A stretch of DNA of 64,000 bases, from positions 36,258,501 to 36,322,500 of the forward strand of contig CM053164.1 of the NCBI GenBank assembly GCA_028571685.1, given 5' to 3'. Positions 12,272 to 22,370 of this stretch are shown here, piece after piece (the first letter of the stretch is position 1; each line of letters begins with the position of its first letter). Source of the DNA: Heterohyrax brucei (taxonomy: Eukaryota > Chordata > Mammalia > Hyracoidea > Procaviidae). Made by a program: the position numbers and the translations under genes. The notes under the pieces were generated by a model. It saw only the letters and a program-made list of their open reading frames with translations. It was not told the origin of the DNA and did no database searches.

Positions 12272-12798
12272 TGCACTAGGTCCCCCCAAAATGTGTGTGG
12301 CAATTTGGCTAGGCCATGATTCCCAGTACTGTGTGATATTCTTATATGTTGTAAATCCTACCTGATCTGACTCAACAGCACTTGGCTGGCTTGGCTTGTG
12401 ATGAAGCTAATGAGGGAGGACGGGTGATGGTTGTGTTTGTGAGGGAAGACTCAGCCTAGAATGACTGTACTGTGCCTTGAGGTGATCTCTTGGGATACAA
12501 AAGAAAGGCAAGCAAGGAGAGAGTTAGGGAATGTCCTGCCATCAGGAAAGAAGCTGTGCTGGGAGCAGAGGACGTCCTCTGGAAAGGACCAGAGTCCTCG
12601 CACCTGAGAAGCTCCCAGTCCAGGGGATGATTTACAACAAGGATCTTTCTCCAGACCCAAGAGAGAAAGCCTTACCTTGGAGCTGATGCTCTGAATTTGG
12701 ACTTGTAGTGTACTAGGCTGTGGCAAAATTAATTTTTTTTTTGGTAAAGCCATCCACTTGGGATATTTCTATTAGTGCAGCACTAGACGATTAAGACA
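12272..12798 (+). mobile_element. Solo LTR, MaLR/ERVL-like, sense
   Basis: The element begins near TG, carries 'ccccccaaaatgtgtg' and 'ccatgattcccagtactg', and ends 'agtgcagcactagacgattaagaca'-like with terminal CA (split here into its two recognisable parts: 'agtgcagcactagacga' and 'ttaagaca'). The overall plan resembles MaLR LTRs. A reversed copy of the same family is at 46463-46963. No internal retroviral genes are attached, so this looks like a solo LTR. A short SINE-tail fragment is inserted near 12364-12397. Confidence 0.6.
12364..12397 (+). mobile_element. Tail-only AfroSINE fragment inside an LTR
   Basis: The stretch 'gactcaacagcacttggctg' followed by 'gcttggctt' is the extreme 3' tail of an AfroSINE subfamily. 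It interrupts LTR sequence, compared with the other copy at 46463. No head or body is present. Confidence 0.6.
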
Positions 12799-13220
12799 GG
12801 AATCCTGGGATAACTGTGCTAAACTGGTGTGTGTTTTGCTGCGTATATTCTCAACAACAACAATAAGCTAAGTAAAACCTAAGGGGGAAAAAGTACCACT
12901 GTGTATCAGCACTGGTGACACTGACAAAATAAATATATTTTAAATTAAATTCTATTACTCTGTTTTTTATCTAACTTGAACAAAGTAAAAATCTAAGTAT
13001 ACAAAAAAAGAAAGTAAATCCTGAACATATTATCTACAACAATAAAATCCTCTAACTATATTTTAATATATATTTATATATTATATATTTACATATATTT
13101 ACTATGTCTACATTAAGAATTTTCTGAATATAACAGATCATTAAAATTAATTTATCTATATGAACAAAGATGTGATTTTTGTGTTCGAATTATATTCTGA
13201 TTATCAGAAGTCAGTCTTAC
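12799..13220. other. Intron downstream of the last visible ATAD2B exon
   Basis: The stretch is AT-rich and includes a (TA)-rich tract near 13063-13100. Apart from the donor gtaaga at 13215-13220 I see no feature. Confidence 0.5.
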
Positions 13221-13380
13221 CTCCTGGGTCCTTATCTGGATTGTACTCTAAAGCATTACTGCAAATGAGGTCAATATCTTTCAGGAAATCCTTAGCAGTC
13301 ACATAATTATGTTTATCAATTTTAGTTATTATTGTTGATAAATCCATTGGTTCTTTGATTACTTCAAGATAATCTGAAAC
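13221..13380 (-). CDS. ATAD2B: ATAD2B coding exon: bromodomain core (last exon in window)
   Basis: This 160-base exon encodes VSDYLEVIKEPMDLSTIITK, IDKHNYVTAKDFLKDIDLIC and SNALEYNPDKDPG. It is the ZA loop through the BC region of the bromodomain, the module that reads acetyl-lysine on histone tails. The Asn of the EYN motif is the residue that contacts acetyl-lysine in the family, and it is intact. The acceptor is a T-rich tract ending tttttgtag/GTTTC and the donor is GGAG/gtaaga. The exon leaves in phase 1, one base into an Asp codon. The exons coding the last bromodomain helix and the C-terminal region were not found in 1-13220, so they should lie outside the window. Confidence 0.97.
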
Positions 13381-14123
13381 CTACAAAAAATAAGATACTG
13401 TTACGAAAATTTCATTTTTTCATATGATCTATTCAGTTTACAAAAATGGAAAATAACATAGTTATTTAAAAATTAAATCCAGGTATTTAAGAAAAATTAC
13501 AGCACAATTTATTCTACTAAAATTATGTTATACTTTCCATGAATAGCCTCAGTTTCCAAGTCATACCTAATCAGCTCTCAGATGTTGCTCATTTTTAAAT
13601 TGAAACCAATTGCCTCAGGTTTTTTTTAATTCTTTGGACATATCTGAGAAGAGAATGCATGGGTAAAGGTACCCAGTAAGCACAAAAAATGTTACTTCAA
13701 GAAAACAGAAAGAAATAATGATTTTCCATATTATTAGAAAAGTTCTTCTGATTAATCTCTTTTAAAAATTTTTTAATAGTTTTTTTTCTTTCTCTTTCAG
13801 TTTTTTCCAGTGAATTTTTTCATGGAAAGTGTTTTCCACTCCTTTGGAGGCATTACAAATATTCTGAGCCAAGTATGAAACAAACCAAGTACTGCTTTCA
13901 TCATTAGTAAAAGATTTGTTGGATTTGAAGTATTAACAAATCTATAAGAAGAAATACATTTTGCTCTATGTACTGCTTTTCTGAAAGACATCTCAAATAT
14001 GTGACACTAAGTAATGATTTCCCCAATAAATTTTTTGTTTCATATCACCTGACCAACAAGAAAGCTCTAGTAACCTACATTATTTACTGCCTTCCCCAGT
14101 GCAACTCTTAAATCATGTAATTG
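13381..14123. other. Intron upstream of the bromodomain core exon
   Basis: The acceptor and T-rich tract of the 13221-13380 exon occupy 13381-13392. The rest is unassigned. A short minus-strand ORF at 13797-13991 resembles no protein I know. Confidence 0.5.
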
Positions 14124-14180
14124 TCCAAGTGCCAAGTGCCATTGAGTCGGATCCGACTCATGGTGACCCTAGAGGATATA
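14124..14180 (-). mobile_element. Tail-only AfroSINE fragment, antisense
   Basis: Only 'ccaagtgccaagtgccattg', then 'agtcggatccgactcatgg' and 'tgaccctagagg' are present. This is the reversed 3' end of the subfamily with 'ggatccgactcat'. It is close to consensus, so it is young. Confidence 0.8.
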
Positions 14181-14303
14181 AAAGCAGCTTAAGCAGTACT
14201 GTCTAATTAGTCCAGGACCAATTTCTAGAGACTGGTAATTTCTGCTCTATGAAACTGAAGGCACACTTCAGATGGCATTATTGCCATTACTTTTTTTAAA
14301 TTT

Positions 14304-14310
14304 ATATGTG

Positions 14311-14344
<34 letters not shown>

Positions 14345-14345
14345 T
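14304..14345. repeat. (TA)n/(CA)n compound microsatellite
   Basis: A run of 'tatgtgtatatatatata' continues into 'tatacacacacacacaca'. The TG and CA ends are complementary around the TA core, so the array can fold on itself. Confidence 0.95.
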
Positions 14346-16398
14346 CGCCTATTTTAAAACTTCTAAGATCTTACAAAATTATCAGGCAAGAAGGGGTGTG
14401 TGTGTTCGTTTTTTTGATTTGTAGTTTGGCCTCTAGGAGCTGAGAAGCCAGTCAGTCTCCTGATAGGACAGGTAGCAGAGCCATATTAGAACAAACATTG
14501 GCTCAGAAAACAGCTGCATTCTTGTCTCTGGCACTTGATATGCCCTGTATACATGTAGAAAATGTTTTATAAACTGTAAAACACTGTAAAATTTTTTATT
14601 ACTAAAGGCTATAAAATTTTACTAGCTATGCTTGATTTTAAAATTTAACATTTATGTTCTAAATGTCTGTTTTCTCTGTAGTCAGCTTTAGAATTCAGTA
14701 GTTTTGAGATATTTTAATTTCATTCTTTGAAGACATAAACTTTGTGTTTTCAATTATCTAAATGTCACCTTGTTTTACCTCTCTAATCCTTTCTAGGGAC
14801 TATTATGTTTACAAGCAGGTAAAGAATCAGTGACAGAACACTTTTTCTACTTCCTTTCTATCCCTTATAAAACTTTTTACTTTGTCAAAGACAACATTTG
14901 ACATTTGAAATCTGACAATCATTTCTGTTTAGAAAGAAAAAGATTCTTGAGCAAAACTGGTTTATTCCCAACAGGGGAGGCTGTCTTGGGGCACGTACTC
15001 ATCATTTAAAAGTATCCTAGTTCAAACACACCCACTGTAGGGTGGGTGGCAGAACGCATTTAAAACAATCTTTAAAGCTGGTTGATAGTTTTAATGTTGT
15101 CTGGAAATACTAGAGCAAAAAAAAGAAATTCACTATTATAAAGTGATATTTATTAAATGGAAAAAAATTAAGTCTTGTTATGGCAGCTGGAGGATGAAAA
15201 ATGTAAAAAAAATAAAAGGAGGCATGGTGGAGGAAGTAGCCACAAAATAGCATAAAGAATATACACTTTGAATTTTATAAAACTTCCAGCTGGAGCTGCA
15301 TCATGTGCCAACTGTATACACTAGCCAAGCTTCAGTAGCAAAATGAGAATAATGTTAACAATTCAAGGCCACTGACAGGAGCAAATGGTAACACTACACA
15401 CTGTAGACAAAGGCACAGGTAAAATTATAGGTAGTCCCTTTATTCCACAAAAAGGAAAAATATATTTTGGGCTTGCCAGAGGGTAAAAAAGTGTAATACT
15501 AGCTCACTGTTTGCAGTCACACACGAGGTAATGGTTCCAAAGGAAGCAACTCAGGTCCAAGAGCACAGATTTCACAATTAGGACGGGACATAAAACTCTG
15601 AATCATTTCAAATAAAAAAACAAAAAATCAAAACTCAAAACACCAACACTGTTCAAACATGGAGTCTGAACTATAAGAAGGCCAGTAAAGATTACATTGT
15701 AGTCATCCACATACTATATTATCCCAGGATAAAAAAGTAACAATAGTAATCTACAATAATAACAGTTTACAGTATTATGGTAGATTCCAAATGGAAAATT
15801 TCTTTACTCATTGTCACAAACCATGCTCCCACAAGCACACATAACAGTAAACATAGAAAAGGAGAAATTTTCCACTGGGAATACAGAAAAACTAGGAGCA
15901 AAGAATATCGTAGCTGCATAGAACGTGCTTAACCTTAAATAGCATCTTAGCTGCAAGCATTTCCAAAATATGAAATTTCCGGCATCTTATCCAAATCCCT
16001 TTTGATGATATATATGCAATCTGGGAAATATCATTGTTAATTAGCATTGATTGGTTAAAACCAATATACTTTCTGTAAGCAGGGTTTATCCTGGAATAAA
16101 AATAGTCTAGTATGGACAGCTCATTAAAATAACTTTTAATCCTCTCCATAAACTGAAGAGCAAGAGATCCCAAGGATCAATAATAATTACAAGGAGATAT
16201 ACAAAGCAGTCACTAATTTTACCCAAAAATCACCAGATGTTTGCTGATGACATGGGTAGTTATCACATGGATTATAATTTTACAGGCTAGGGTAATATTC
16301 ATCCATGCCTTTGTTTTTTTTCCTTCCAAAAAAAGATGTCAATATTTTTTTCTTTTAGCCAGTTCAACTTCACTGTTTGCACACTACTGAAACAAGAC
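14346..16398. other. Intron between exons at 13380 and 16399, unassigned
   Basis: I see no exon, clear SINE or L1 in this 2-kb stretch. A short minus-strand ORF at 15892-16173 (93 codons) matches nothing I recognise and is read-through of non-coding sequence. The donor of the upstream exon, gtcttg, is at 16393-16398. Confidence 0.45.
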
Positions 16399-16595
16399 CT
16401 CTTCAATATCCACCGGTTTGCTGAAGATGTTAAAGCGTTTATCTGTGGCCAGCCTCTTGGTTACATCCCTGAGAAACAACCGCAATTCTCTTAAAGTATT
16501 TTCCTCCTGATCCTCCATCCGGTTTTTTTCTGATTCTGATAATTGGCGAGGTGGAGAAGGTAGTGCAAGAGGAAGCACTTCCATAGCACAGAGAG
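16399..16595 (-). CDS. ATAD2B: ATAD2B coding exon: linker and first helix of bromodomain
   Basis: This 197-base exon encodes ALCAMEVLPLALPSPPRQLS, then an acidic helix MEDQEENTLRELRLFLRDVT and KRLATDKRFNIFSKPVDIEE. The RELRLFLRDVTKRL helix is the alphaZ helix of the bromodomain, and RFNIFSKPVD leads into the ZA loop. The acceptor is ttctttag/CTCTCT. The donor reads GAAGAG/gtcttg, which departs from the gtragt consensus at +3, +4, +5 and +6. I place the exon end here because the next exon resumes exactly with Val-Ser-Asp-Tyr in phase 0, and intron read-through reaches a stop after four codons (Val-Leu-Phe-Gln). Residue identity to human ATAD2B, from memory, is close to complete. Confidence 0.96.
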
Positions 16596-18561
16596 CTAAA
16601 GAAAACAGAAGAAACTGTTAAGATTCCAACACAGTAAGGCCCAGATCTAAATTACTTTTCTGGAATTCCTGCAAAATATTCTTTAAAAAAAAAAAGGAAA
16701 ATTCTAAATATATATGAGCCATGTAATTCAAACAAGTAAAAATATAGATGGAAAGAAAAAGTAAATCAGGGAATAGTTTTACTTTATAAAGTAACTCACA
16801 AAGGACTTCTCTAAAACACAAGTGATTTTACATAGATGGACTCAAATATTATTTACATAAAACTTGTGAAAAATACTTTTCAAATCAACATAAAATCTTC
16901 AGTGTGAAGTACTGTATACTGATTTACTTAAGCCAATTTTGTTTAAAATCCATTTCTCCAAAGGGGGCTGCCTCATATGCATGGAAACTAAAATGATCAA
17001 GTAATAATTTTTTGATCCTTCTTGTCCCCAAATATTAATTCTGATTTTAGGCAAATATCCTGCCTTCATATCTTTATTATAACACAGAAAAATAGTGGAT
17101 AGTGCTTGGGAACAAAAACAAGAGGGGGGAAAAAAAAGGAAGCTCAGATATTGGAAGAGATGAAGACAAACCAGTTTAAAGTACTACATCTAAAATTTAC
17201 TGAAGATTTTATATTTGATATTCATTATCTAAGCCAAAACAAAAACTGTATTATAAGGCAAGGAATTCACTTTCCTAATCATAATATGCTAACTCTTTAA
17301 AAGATCTTCCTAATATCAAATTGAAGTTCAGAATCAACTTCTAAGTATTCTCATTGGTACCTTAACTAGCCCCTAAGATGAAAAATGAAATTCAACAAAA
17401 GCAACTCAAAAACAAGGAACTGTGCCAATACTAAACACAAAAAATTCTGATTGTGGGATAAAAATACACCTAACAACATATAAGATACCAGGTTAAAATA
17501 AATCATTAATGTAAAGAAGTATTTTAATGCTGGTATTTAGACTGACAGAAGGCAATAATCAATAACCAATCAGACGGTGTAATTTACATATTAAATTTCC
17601 CAAGGTTTCTAGGGTGGGGAACACCACAGTTAAAGGCATTAGTTAGGTATTCATTTTGAAACATCAAAAAAACTTAGGAAGAAGCCCACTAAAAAAATAA
17701 CAGAATTATTAAGCTTGGATAATATGACTAATTTGAAAACAAACAAATGAACAATACCCCTGTAAAGAATGTGAGAAAGTAAGAAGTTGACAAAAATGTG
17801 CATTCATAGAACTGCTTGAAGAAACATTAAAGGGAAAACAAGGGGGAGAAGATTTAATTTTTTTTTTTACCAAACAGGATTGCTATTTCCTAGAAGAAGC
17901 TGAATGTGTAAGTTAGGGGATCTTATCTGTTATGTACTTAAAGATTTGGAAAAGAAAATCACTTTTGAATGGTTTAGAATCTAGTCTTTACTTTAAGCCA
18001 GGGAGCTCAAATCTGACAAAATTCTGAGGCCCTTCTTAATGCTATGAGTCCAAACCAAAGAAAAATCAAATACTTAAAGACACAATAAATTTGCAAGTGC
18101 CTAACATAAGACAGCTAATGGAATACAGGTTCAACAAATATTTAAGAAGTTAATTAATAAACCAGAAAAAACAAACGTTCTAACTAGCTCTTAGCATCAT
18201 CAAACCTTTCCTGGTCCACAAGTAATCCGCACAACACCTCGTCTTCACAACCTGACCATTTTAGTCCTGGTACTTCAAGTGATTACAGTAGACAGAACCA
18301 AATAAGTCTTTTCTTTAACTTTTTTAGTCTCAGAACGTGAAATTTACCAGAGCATCAAGACTGGTGTTATAAGGGAAATAGCACCATTAATAGTCATGTG
18401 AACACAATGGCCCTTCTACATGGTCAGTCTAAACAGAACCTGATCAACTATCTATATGCCCATTAAGAAATGGCTCAAAACTTCGGGACTCCAAGAAAGA
18501 GCATTCATTTACTAATTCCTTCCCCCACCCACCATTTCCCTAATGGCTTTAGGGGCTTTAC
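16596..18561. other. Intron between exons at 16595 and 18562, unassigned
   Basis: About 2 kb of AT-rich intron. The acceptor ttctttag lies at 16596-16603 and the donor gtaaag at 18556-18561. No repeat family is clear between them. Confidence 0.5.
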
Positions 18562-18697
18562 CAGTGTGTTTCCTTCGCGGTGGAGCCATTGATGCCTGAT
18601 TGAGAATCAATTCTTGGAAAAATTTTCTTCTGTCTTCTTCAATAGGCCTTTGAATATACAAGACCTCTTCGTATTGTATTCTAAAGATACATTTAAT
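18562..18697 (-). CDS. ATAD2B: ATAD2B coding exon: end of AAA2, approach to bromodomain
   Basis: This 136-base exon encodes IKCIFRIQYEEVLYIQRPIE, then EDRRKFFQELILNQASMAPP and RRKHT. I placed the start at 18697 because the conserved KCIFR sequence is in frame upstream of an internal ag at 18681-18682. The real acceptor is a T run followed by TG repeats ending tgtgtag/ATTAAA. The first residue is Ile where I recall Val in human. The donor is CACTG/gtaaag. The exon enters in phase 0 and leaves in phase 1, pairing with CT of the next exon to make Ala. The internal AG, 17 bases into the exon, could act as an out-of-frame alternative acceptor. Confidence 0.93.
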
Positions 18698-18725
18698 CTA
18701 CACACATACACACACACAAAAAAGA
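18698..18725 (-). promoter_or_regulatory. ATAD2B: Splice acceptor with TG repeat and T tract
   Basis: Reading the minus strand, a run of seven T is followed by an interrupted GT repeat and then tag/ATTAAA. The pyrimidine tract next to the acceptor is therefore alternating TG, not pure pyrimidine. TG plus T tracts of this form modulate exon inclusion in other genes, CFTR being the known case. Here it is only suggestive. Confidence 0.6.
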
Positions 18726-19094
18726 CATTTAATATAGAGAGAGCATTAAAAAGCTTATATATTATACCAAATTGTAATTTCTTCAATTTAAAGCACCATT
18801 TTCAATATTCATTAACATTGATAAACTATACCTTTGTCTCTTCACAGAGTGCTGCACAATAACACCACTTTCAACAGAACACTCTCAGGCAAAAATAAGC
18901 ACCAATCCTTTTCTATTCCTTAGTTCCTTCAATCTGGGGATAACCTAACTCTCAATTATTGACCAGATGTATAATGACTTTGACCTCACATGCTCCACTT
19001 CCAAGATAAGCTTTTTAAATTTTCTGTGGGTCAACCACATTTATCTACCATGACATTTAATACTTTATTTAATAATCTATATGTTTTTCTAGAA

Positions 19095-19235
19095 GATCTA
19101 TCATTTGCTTTCTACACACTAAGCTACTTGAGAACAGGGATCATTTCTTATTCATCTGTTTTCCTATACCTACCACAGTGCCTGTTACATAGTTATGCTT
19201 AATGAGCATATACTGAAGGACTAAGGCTTGTGATT
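19095..19235 (+). mobile_element. L2 3'-end fragment, sense
   Basis: The typical L2 terminal phrasing is seen: 'ctacttgagaacagggatc', 'accacagtgcctgttac', 'gcttaatgagcatatac'. Confidence 0.65.
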
Positions 19236-19434
19236 TTGTCCCCTAGTCCCTATCAAACTGGAAATTGCAAATAAAAAAATGGACAAGGTTATCAGTATGG
19301 AAAGAAGTACCAACCATAACAGGGTGGAAATACTGGACAAGGATTCAGAACGATGAGATTTTAGCTCAAAATCAGCCAAATACTGTAGTATACTTTGGAT
19401 AATTCACCCAATTTATCAGCTCTGATCACTTACT

Positions 19435-19653
19435 CAAAGGAGCCCTGGCAGCCTAACAGTCAAGTGCTCAGCTGCTCAGTAAAATGATGGTGGCTCGCAC
19501 CCAAGCAGTGAGTCACCCAGTGACCTCCTAGGAAGAAAGGCCTGGTGGTCATTCCATCCTGTAATGATCACAGTCTATAAAACTCTATGAGGCAGTTTTA
19601 CTTGGTCACATGCAGTAACTATGAGTATACAGCATCTAACAACAATAACAAAC
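19435..19653 (+). mobile_element. Long-form AfroSINE, sense, with target-site duplication
   Basis: The head 'ggagccctggcagccta' and 'gtcaagtgctcagctgc' leads to a middle insert 'aagaaaggcctggtgg' absent from the short form, then to 'aactctatgaggcag' and a decayed tail. The direct repeat cacttact at 19427-19434 and 19654-19661 brackets it. Confidence 0.8.
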
Positions 19654-19661
19654 CACTTACT

Positions 19662-19815
19662 GAGCTAACTTGATTAAACACTAAAAACTTTATAAATATT
19701 TCATTCACCCCTCAAAACAATACAAGGTACATATTATTTCTTCATTTTATAGATGAGGAAAATCAGCTTAGAAAAGTCTAAGTAATTTGCTTAAGGTCAC
19801 GAAGGAATAAATACA
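19662..19815 (+). mobile_element. MIR, sense
   Basis: The MIR core is clear: 'ttcattttatagatgagg', 'aaatcagcttagaaaag' and 'tttgcttaaggtcacgaag'. Confidence 0.75.
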
Positions 19816-20360
19816 GTCTCTTAAAGTCTTTTCCAGTTCTAAAACTGTATGATAGAGAAGAAACAAAAAGCTGATATCAGAATTTAAAACCTGGATGGGG
19901 AATTATCTCAGTCTGAAGTCAAAGCCTTTATGAGTTTATAAAAGTTCACTTAGTGCCCTCCTTGTATTATTTGTAGACTCCCTTCACACACAATTCCCTC
20001 CAACCCTTCGATCTTTTCTTCCGTGGCCCTTCTCTGAAAGTTGTGGCAAGCAAATTTACTACTAAACACCTATTTATTACATGCCAAACGTCATGTCAGG
20101 GTGTTGCAGTTACAAAAATGAATAAAATAAGCTCCCCTACAGGCTTTACACGGTATAACAGAGGCAAAGAAACACAGAATAGAGAACCAGCAAGGGGTGG
20201 AGACAAACAGGCAAATAAGATAAAGCACAAACAGTTAATAACTGGGTTTTTAAAACTAAGAATTCAATACCCTATGAGTGCCATGATTCTATTCAAGGGT
20301 AGCAAAACATTCAGTTTCAGTTTTAAATATCCTCCTTTCTTAGAATTTTTTAACACTGTG

Positions 20361-20399
20361 TGTTGGACTAAAAGCATTCTTCATGCTTTTAGTCCAACA
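20361..20399. repeat. Perfect 17-bp inverted repeat (hairpin)
   Basis: The arm tgttggactaaaagcat (20361-20377), a 5-base loop tcttc and the exact reverse complement (20383-20399) form an uninterrupted hairpin. It abuts the 5' end of the L1 fragment that starts at about 20400. Confidence 0.97.
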
Positions 20400-20819
20400 A
20401 ACCTAAACACCACAAGAACAGAATACTACATACCAATATCCCTAATGAATATAGATACATGAATACTTAACAAACTTCTACCAAAGTAAATTCACAAATG
20501 TATTAAAAGAATTATACACCATAATCAAGTGGGATTTATCCTAGGAATGCAAGGGTGGTTCACCATTAGAAAATCAATCAATGTAATACACTGACCACAT
20601 CAACAGAGGGAAAAGAACCACATAATCATAAGTGACACAGAAAAGGTATTTGACAAAATTCAACACCTTTTCATGATAAAAAATACTCAAGAACACAGGA
20701 CTAGAAGAGACATCCCTCAAAATAATAAAGGGCATGTATGAAAAATCTACAGCTAACACCATACTCAACAGAGAAAGGCTGAGAGTTTTCTCATAGATCT
20801 CCACTAAAAGACCTCAACT
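20400..20819 (+). mobile_element. L1 ORF2 fragment, sense (left part)
   Basis: The order 'accaatatccctaatgaat', 'ggatttatcctaggaatg', 'agaaaaggtatttgac' and 'aatactcaagaacacagg' is the RT palm region of L1 ORF2. It is 5'-truncated and frame-broken. It is interrupted by an unrelated 380-bp repeat and resumes at about 21207. Confidence 0.85.
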
Positions 20820-21206
20820 GGTGGTCCAGTGGTTTCGGGGTTCCCCTGAGTGCATGGCCCCCGGCCCTGATGTTGCCCTTACCCATAAATTATAACGAAG
20901 GTCCACTCTTTGGACAGGAATGGACTGGACTTGGCAATGCAGAGTGACTATATATTGGATGCACTTTATGGTTCTAAACATCTATAGGATATCATCCTGC
21001 TGACCTCTGGCTGGAGGAAGGAGAGTGGGTGGAGAGGAGGGGAAAGGAGGCTGTTGGGAGGATGAGACATGTATGGAGCAGAGAGGAATAGTGTGCTGTC
21101 ACTGGACAGGGAGAGCAGTGGAAGCTGCATATAGGTGGGCATGTAAATTTATACAGGAATGTACATTTTCATTCAGTCATGTTAAATAAAAATTTTTTTT
21201 TAAAAA
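20820..21206 (+). mobile_element. Unassigned dispersed repeat (copy 1), about 380 bp
   Basis: It starts 'ggtggtccagtggtttcg', contains 'ggacaggaatggactgg', 'gcactttatggttctaaac' and 'atctataggatatcatcc', and ends A-rich. A second copy is at 53936-54316. It interrupts L1 and ends in A-rich sequence, which implies a retrotransposed origin. I do not recognise the family; it could be the 3' UTR of another L1 subfamily. Confidence 0.75.
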
Positions 21207-21880
21207 TCAGAAATAAGACAAGGATGTGCACTCTCACTGTGTTCAGCACCACTCTGGACATCACAGTCACAGCAATTAGGTGAGAAAATAAGTAAATAAA
21301 TGAAAGGCATCCAAATTAGAAAGGAGGAAGTAAAACTAGCCCTTCTGCAGGTGACACGATCCTATACATAACAAATCCCAAAGATTTTACAAGAAAACTG
21401 TTAGAATTTATAAACGAATTCAGCAGTATGGCAGGGGACAAGGTCAACCCCCAAAAATCAGTAGAGTTTTTAATTTTTAATCAGTAGAGTATTTTTTAAT
21501 TTTAATTTTAATTTCAGCAATGAACAAGCTGAAAGTAAAATTAAGGGAACATCACCACATAGTGGCACATAAAAGAGTGAAGTATACACAAAGTTCACCA
21601 AGCAGATGGAAGATCTGTACACAGAAAATTATAAAACATTGCTAGGACAAATGAAGTAAATGGGAGGCCATTCCATGTTCAAGGATTAGAAGACAATACA
21701 TTTAAGATGACAATACTACCCAAAGCAATCTATAAATTCAATGCAATTCCTATCAAACTTCTGACAAGTTTCTTTACAGAAATCAAAACATCAATTTTCA
21801 AATTTATATGAAAGGACAACGGAACCCTAATAGGTAGGAACTGGAGATAGGTAAGACAGTCCTCCCACCCAAGGAGCTCA
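21207..21880 (+). mobile_element. L1 ORF2 fragment, sense (right part)
   Basis: The sequence resumes with 'agaaataagacaaggatgtg' and continues through 'atccaaattagaaagg', 'aatcccaaagattttac' and 'aatgcaattcctatcaaac'. The catalytic-motif region 'tctgcaggtgacacgatc' is mutated from the usual FADD coding sequence. Confidence 0.85.
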
Positions 21881-21938
21881 CGGTCTAGATCAGAGGTTCT
21901 CAATCACTCAGTCTCATGACTACAAATTGAGGACCCCC

Positions 21939-21966
21939 GACTCAACAGCACTTGGCTGGCTGGCTA
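21939..21966 (+). mobile_element. Tail-only AfroSINE fragment, sense
   Basis: The sequence 'gactcaacagcacttggctg' followed by 'gctggct' is identical over 23 bases to the tail-only fragment near 12370. No SINE body precedes it. Confidence 0.6.
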
Positions 21967-22098
21967 AAGAGCTTTTATATTGGTTGTACCTGTCAGTAAC
22001 TGCACATAAATAATAAAAACTGAGAACATTATAAATTATTCATTTAGAAAATAAACTCAGTATGGGTTAACATTAAAAAGTGTACTCTTTAGAAAAAT

Positions 22099-22099
<1 letters not shown>

Positions 22100-22128
<29 letters not shown>
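22100..22128. repeat. (CA)n/(TA)n microsatellite
   Basis: The run 'acacacacacatatatatat' continues as TA repeats. A shorter TA run is at 22460-22476. Confidence 0.9.
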
Positions 22129-22129
<1 letters not shown>

Positions 22130-22370
22130 AAACACGAAACAAAGTATAGCAAGAAAAGTTAACAAATCTCATTAATGTCTGGCTTAATGGAAGATAACTG
22201 TATTCTCATATCTGTTTCAGGATTCCATTTGTTGCAGTAAATTGTTTTGACTAAAGTATATAAAGAAAACACAGATTCACACAGATAAGTAGTTGTAGAC
22301 AGGAAGAACTTGACAATCCTCTGACAGTGTCTTGGGGACACTCAGAGAACCTCAGAACATAGCTTGTGAA

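Larger units (their letters stand above)
21895..22370. mobile_element. Possible hAT-type DNA transposon remnant
   Basis: The left end 'agaggttctcaatcac' and the right-end 'agagaacctcagaac' could be decayed terminal repeats of a MER5-like element. The interior is AT-rich, with a microsatellite at 22100-22128. A SINE-tail fragment 'gactcaacagcacttggctg' lies at 21939-21965. The family is not resolved. Confidence 0.35.

Noticed and set aside
12451-12753. Minus-strand ORF of 100 codons
   Set aside because: It lies wholly within the LTR-like repeat on the opposite strand.
15892-16173. Minus-strand ORF of 93 codons next to an ATAD2B exon as an extra exon
   Set aside because: Flanking exon phases already join perfectly and the sequence has no resemblance to ATAD2B.
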